Assembly (NCBI GenBank): GCA_027011425.1
Contig: JALUZX010000285.1
Location: 1 to 10,292 of the forward strand
Length of the DNA: 10,292 nt
Source of the DNA: Planctomycetota bacterium
Lineage (GTDB): Bacteria; Planctomycetota; UBA1135; JALUZX01
Reading direction: 5' to 3'
In this document: piece after piece, positions 7,693 to 10,292 of the stretch
Layout: each line of letters opens with the position of its first letter
Position numbering within the stretch: position 1 is the first letter of the stretch
Made by a program: the position numbers and the translations under genes
The notes under the pieces: generated by a model
What the model saw: the letters and a program-made list of their open reading frames with translations, nothing else
Told to the model about the DNA's origin: nothing
Database searches by the model: none

Positions 7693-7765
7693 ATGATTCG
7701 AGAGAAACATTCCGGGGAGTCTCAGAAGGGATCCTTCCAGATTCCGCCCCGGAACGAAGCATTTA

Positions 7766-7782
7766 TGCAAAGGCCGTGCCAA
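7766..7782 (-). promoter_or_regulatory. Consensus sigma-54 (-24/-12) promoter
   Basis: On the minus strand the sequence TTGGCACGGCCTTTGCA (7782 to 7766) matches the sigma-54 consensus YTGGCACG-N4-TTGCW at every fixed position, with the correct GG-to-GC spacing. The expected start is near 7755, reading left toward the sigma-54-dependent regulator (ATG at 7497). This would give a leader of about 260 nt. No convincing gene lies in the leader; only frames of about 11 and 22 codons without ribosome-binding sites are present. Confidence 0.85.
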
Positions 7783-7784
7783 TC

Positions 7785-7801
7785 CTCCCCGGAAAGGGGA
7801 G
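7785..7801. promoter_or_regulatory. GC-rich dyad adjoining the sigma-54 promoter
   Basis: CTCCCC (7785-7790), GGAAA, and GGGGAG (7796-7801) form a perfect dyad with 6-bp arms and a 5-nt spacer, three bases upstream of the -24 element. It could be an operator. Alternatively, as RNA on the plus strand, it could be a hairpin whose left arm can instead pair with GGAGGGG (7815-7821), just before a T6 run. Confidence 0.4.
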
Positions 7802-7866
7802 AATGTAGCCGCCTGGAGGGGTTTTTTCTTAACTCTTTACACAACAAGGAGTTGACCGCGAGGTAT

Positions 7867-7916
7867 CGGGAAAGGATCCCGCCCTCCCTGGCCGGAAGAG
7901 AGGGGAGAGCCCCCTC
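7867..7916. promoter_or_regulatory. Two dyads placed as possible enhancer (UAS) sites
   Basis: CGGGA-AAGGA-TCCCG (7867-7881) and GAGGGG-AGAGC-CCCCTC (7900-7916) are perfect dyads whose centres are 34 bp apart, near -119 and -153 from the predicted sigma-54 start. Both share GGG-N7-CCC. The distance and paired arrangement resemble binding sites of NtrC-type activators, but the two sites differ outside the G and C runs and the region is GC-rich, so chance is a real alternative. The rest of 7802-7958 shows no convincing promoter for the protease gene. Confidence 0.3.
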
Positions 7917-7958
7917 CTCCTCCTCCCAGATCGTCCCAATTCCGGGAGATTCCTGAAA

Positions 7959-9305
7959 ATGAGACAAACCAAGAAGCCTGTAGTCCTGCCTCTCTGGGCG
8001 GCCGGGATCCCCCTTCTCACTACGGCCCTTCTCTTTGCCGGGTTCCTCCTGGGCGCCCGGGCCAGGGCCATCCCCAAGGACCTGGCGATCTACAAGGAGG
8101 TCCGAGACCTTGTGGTGGAGGACTACGTGGAGCGGCGGCACCCGGAGGAACTCCTCTATGCAGGCTTGTCGGGAATGATGAAGTCCCTGGACCGACACTG
8201 CGCCTTCTATCCCCCCAGGCAGGCAAAAAAGATCGAGGAAGAAACCCAGGGAAGATACGAAGGCATCGGCGTCCTCCTGGCACCTTCCGCTCCGCCCGCC
8301 ACGATTCTCTTCCCCCTGGAAGGCTCGCCGGCGGAAAAAGCCGGGCTCCTTCCGGGGGACAGGATCCTGGCCGCCGACGGCGTAGAGCTGGCGGGCATCC
8401 CCCCGGAGGAGCGAATTTCCAAGATCAAGGGGCCGGCCGGCACCTGGGTCCGCCTGAAAATCCTCCGGAAGGGGAAGCCCCCCTTCGAGGTGAAAGTCCT
8501 GCGGGCACGGGTGGAGACCTCCTGCGTGCGGAGAGCCTCCATCCTGGACGAGGAGAAAGGGATCGCCTACATCCACCTCACGGAATTCCAGGCCCACAGC
8601 GCGGCCGACCTGGACCGGGCCTGGAACACCCTCAAGTTCCAAGGGGCCCGCTCCCTGGTCCTGGACCTGCGGTTCAACGGCGGGGGCAGCCTCTCCCAGG
8701 CGGCCCTCCTGATCAACCGGTTCCTGGCGGAGGATGGAGTGGAGCTGGTGCAGGTCCACGGTCGTGTCCCCCAGACATCCCACCCCTATGTCTCCCGCAA
8801 GGAAGAAGGGTTCATGGCGGGGGTCCCCCTGGTGGTGCTGGTGGACCGCTCGAGCGCATCGGCCTCGGAAGTCTTCACCGCCTCCATCCAGGACCTGGCC
8901 CTGGGCGTGGTGGTAGGGACCCGCACCTTCGGCAAGGGAACCGTCCAGACCCTGACTACCCTTTCGGACCCCCGGATGAAAGTGAAGTTCACCATCGCCC
9001 GTTACGCCACCCCCTCGGGCCTTCTTGTGGAACCTACGGCGAAGGAGAGAAAAGAAGGCTCCCTTGGAGGGGTGGTCCCGGACCTTCCCGTGGACATGGC
9101 CCAGAAAGACAGGCTCAACCTCTATTACTGGATCAACTCATGGGAACCGCCGGCCAAGTACAAGGCCCAAGTGGAAGCCCTTCTCGAAGAACTCAAGGTG
9201 GAGAACCCCAAGCGACCCAATGACCCCCAGTGCAAGGCCGCCCTGGAACTCCTCCGGCGGGGCGTTCCTGCCTTCTCTCCCTTCCCCCCCAAGAAAAACC
9301 GTTGA
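7959..9305 (+). CDS. S41A C-terminal processing protease with PDZ domain (Ctp/Prc type)
   Basis: These envelope serine proteases cut proteins near their C termini; PDZ binding of the substrate tail controls access. The protein has 448 residues. An N-terminal hydrophobic helix (about 9-32) after basic residues acts as a membrane anchor or signal and puts the enzyme outside the cytoplasm. The PDZ domain lies at about 97-183 (RYEGIGVLL; GSPAEKAGLLPGDRILAADG at 122-141). The catalytic core has LDLRFNGGGSL (235-245), Ser301 in RSSASASEVF (297-306), and Lys326 and Gln330 in GKGTVQ (325-330). The Ser-Lys spacing of 25 and Lys-Gln spacing of 4 fit the known Ser/Lys dyad. GGVVPD (370-375) is also typical. 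GGGAG at 7944-7948 precedes the ATG by 10 nt. TsaD follows after 5 nt, so the two probably form an operon. Confidence 0.95.
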   Translation: MRQTKKPVVLPLWAAGIPLLTTALLFAGFLLGARARAIPKDLAIYKEVRDLVVEDYVERRHPEELLYAGLSGMMKSLDRHCAFYPPRQAKKIEEETQGRYEGIGVLLAPSAPPATILFPLEGSPAEKAGLLPGDRILAADGVELAGIPPEERISKIKGPAGTWVRLKILRKGKPPFEVKVLRARVETSCVRRASILDEEKGIAYIHLTEFQAHSAADLDRAWNTLKFQGARSLVLDLRFNGGGSLSQAALLINRFLAEDGVELVQVHGRVPQTSHPYVSRKEEGFMAGVPLVVLVDRSSASASEVFTASIQDLALGVVVGTRTFGKGTVQTLTTLSDPRMKVKFTIARYATPSGLLVEPTAKERKEGSLGGVVPDLPVDMAQKDRLNLYYWINSWEPPAKYKAQVEALLEELKVENPKRPNDPQCKAALELLRRGVPAFSPFPPKKNR

Positions 9306-9310
9306 AACCC

Positions 9311-10292
9311 ATGCTGGTCCTCGGCATCGACACATCCTGCGACGAAACCTCGGCCGGGATCGTCCGGGACGGTAAGGAGATCCTTGCCAACCGGATCTCC
9401 AGCCAGGTGGCCCTTCACAGGCCCTTCGGGGGAGTGGTTCCCGAGATCGCCAGCCGTTCCCACCTCAGGCGCCTTCTGCCCGTTCTGGAGGAGGCCTTCC
9501 GGGAGGCCCGGATCCGCCCCCTTGAGCTGGACGCCGTGGCCGCCACTTGCAGGCCCGGCCTGATCGGCGCCCTCCTGGTGGGAGTCTCGGGAGCCAAGGC
9601 CCTGGCCTGGAGGCTGGGCGTCCCTTTTCTGGGGGTGGACCACATCCAGGCCCACCTCCACGCCGCGGCCATGACCGACCCGGACCTCCCCTTTCCCTGC
9701 GTCTCCCTGGTCGCCTCGGGAGGACATACATCCCTTTTCTACATGGAGCGCCCCGGCAAAGGCCTCCGGATGGGCCGCACCCTGGACGACGCCGCAGGCG
9801 AGGTCCTGGACAAGGCCGCCGCCCTCCTGGGGCTGGGATACCCGGGGGGACCCGCCCTGGAAGAGGCGGCCCGCCTGGTGGACCGGCCGGCCCTCCCCCC
9901 TTTCCCCGTGCCCCTCAAGGGACGGAAAGACCTGAACTTCTCCTTCAGCGGCCTGAAGACGGCCCTCCGCATCCGCGTGGAAAAGGAAGCCCCCCTCGGG
10001 CGGGAGGAGACCTGCCGGCTGGCCCGGGCCTTCCAGGAGGCCGTGGTGGAGCACCTGGTGCAGAGGTGCCTGGCGGCCGTGAAACACACCGGGGCCCGGG
10101 CCCTGGCCCTGGGCGGGGGCGTGGCCCGGAACCGGCTTCTCCGGGAGAAACTCGCCGGGGGATGCAAAGGGATCCACCTCTCCTTCCCCCCCATGGAACT
10201 CTGTTCCGACAACGGCGCCATGGTGGCGGGCCTGGCTTCCCTTCGCCTGGAGAGGGGCGAAAAGGACCCCTTGGACCTGCCCGCCGCCCCGC
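9311..10292 (+). CDS. tsaD: TsaD, tRNA t6A37 threonylcarbamoyltransferase (3' end missing)
   Basis: TsaD, with TsaB and TsaE, transfers threonylcarbamoyl from TC-AMP to A37 of ANN-decoding tRNAs. The frame is open from ATG 9311 to the window edge (327 residues; the family is about 335-345, so only the tail is lost). It begins MLVLGIDTSCDETSAGIV. Metal ligands His111 and His115 lie in VDHIQAHLHAA, followed by SGGHT (136-140), DDAAGEVLDKAA (159-170), SFSGLKTA (211-218), GGGVARN (268-274) and the ligand Asp300 in SDNGAMVAG. The usual T-x-GPGL segment reads TCRPGL (79-84), with Arg for Gly. There is no Shine-Dalgarno; the ATG is 5 nt after the protease stop, so translation is probably coupled. 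Confidence 0.96.
   Translation, partial: MLVLGIDTSCDETSAGIVRDGKEILANRISSQVALHRPFGGVVPEIASRSHLRRLLPVLEEAFREARIRPLELDAVAATCRPGLIGALLVGVSGAKALAWRLGVPFLGVDHIQAHLHAAAMTDPDLPFPCVSLVASGGHTSLFYMERPGKGLRMGRTLDDAAGEVLDKAAALLGLGYPGGPALEEAARLVDRPALPPFPVPLKGRKDLNFSFSGLKTALRIRVEKEAPLGREETCRLARAFQEAVVEHLVQRCLAAVKHTGARALALGGGVARNRLLREKLAGGCKGIHLSFPPMELCSDNGAMVAGLASLRLERGEKDPLDLPAAP

Noticed and set aside
7676..7761. Possible small ORFs in the regulator's leader (about 11 and 22 codons, minus strand)
   Set aside because: They have no ribosome-binding sites and no recognisable sequence; another of about 23 codons begins within the -12 promoter element.
7722..8783. 353-codon minus-strand frame crossing the protease gene and the sigma-54 promoter region
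   Set aside because: It is a shadow of the S41 protease coding strand and runs through the intergenic promoter region with no start signal.
9125..10177. 350-codon minus-strand frame opposite tsaD and the protease end
   Set aside because: The opposite strand encodes clear TsaD; this frame's product is Gly/Pro/Gln-rich and unlike any family.

Overview
This is a GC-rich bacterial chromosomal segment that looks like ordinary, vertically inherited DNA. It holds a flagellin, ribosomal protein S20, a TPR protein, peptide deformylase, RibF, tRNA-Phe, a small membrane protein, a sigma-54 activator, a C-terminal processing protease and TsaD. Genes have Shine-Dalgarno sequences, and the set implies a motile, flagellated, probably Gram-negative-type bacterium that uses sigma-54. 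The C-terminal third of the TPR protein resembles TPR proteins I associate with Planctomycetota, and deltaproteobacteria-like lineages also carry similar ones. That placement is inference and not firm. There is no transposase, integrase, phage gene, CRISPR array, toxin-antitoxin pair or other clear accessory cassette.

Layout, left to right. Bases 1-306 hold no recognised gene but contain two inverted repeats, one of them a strong intrinsic terminator for transcription entering from the left, followed by the flagellin leader. The flagellin gene (307-1140, +) stands alone. It converges with a minus-strand pair, a TPR protein (1552-2895) followed by rpsT (1226-1501), and the two sides share a hairpin near 1184-1201. 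A compact 101-bp divergent promoter region separates the TPR gene from def (2997-3521, +), whose end overlaps ribF (3505-4506, +). A very good sigma-70-type promoter lies inside the 3' end of ribF and drives tRNA-Phe(GAA) at 4530-4602. A membrane protein of the PF06695 type follows (to 5454).

The space 5455-5607 between convergent genes holds two hairpins. The minus-strand gene at 5608-7497 encodes a REC-PAS-AAA+-Fis response regulator that activates sigma-54 promoters. The 461-bp divergent intergenic region 7498-7958 is the most interesting stretch. It carries a perfect-consensus sigma-54 promoter (7766-7782, minus) pointing at the regulator's own gene, a long leader with a polypurine/polypyrimidine tract, a perfect 15-bp inverted repeat, and several GGG/CCC dyads that could be enhancer sites. 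On the plus strand follow an S41A protease (7959-9305) and tsaD (9311 to beyond the right edge), 5 nt apart and probably co-transcribed.

Functionally, most of the window is protein-synthesis housekeeping: deformylation of nascent chains, ribosomal protein S20, tRNA-Phe and t6A tRNA modification. RibF supplies FMN/FAD. The flagellin, the sigma-54 regulator and the envelope protease point to regulated surface functions. I see no undescribed multi-gene system. The best leads are regulatory: probable autoregulation of the sigma-54 activator, the structured leader and intergenic elements, and a tRNA promoter hidden in a coding tail.
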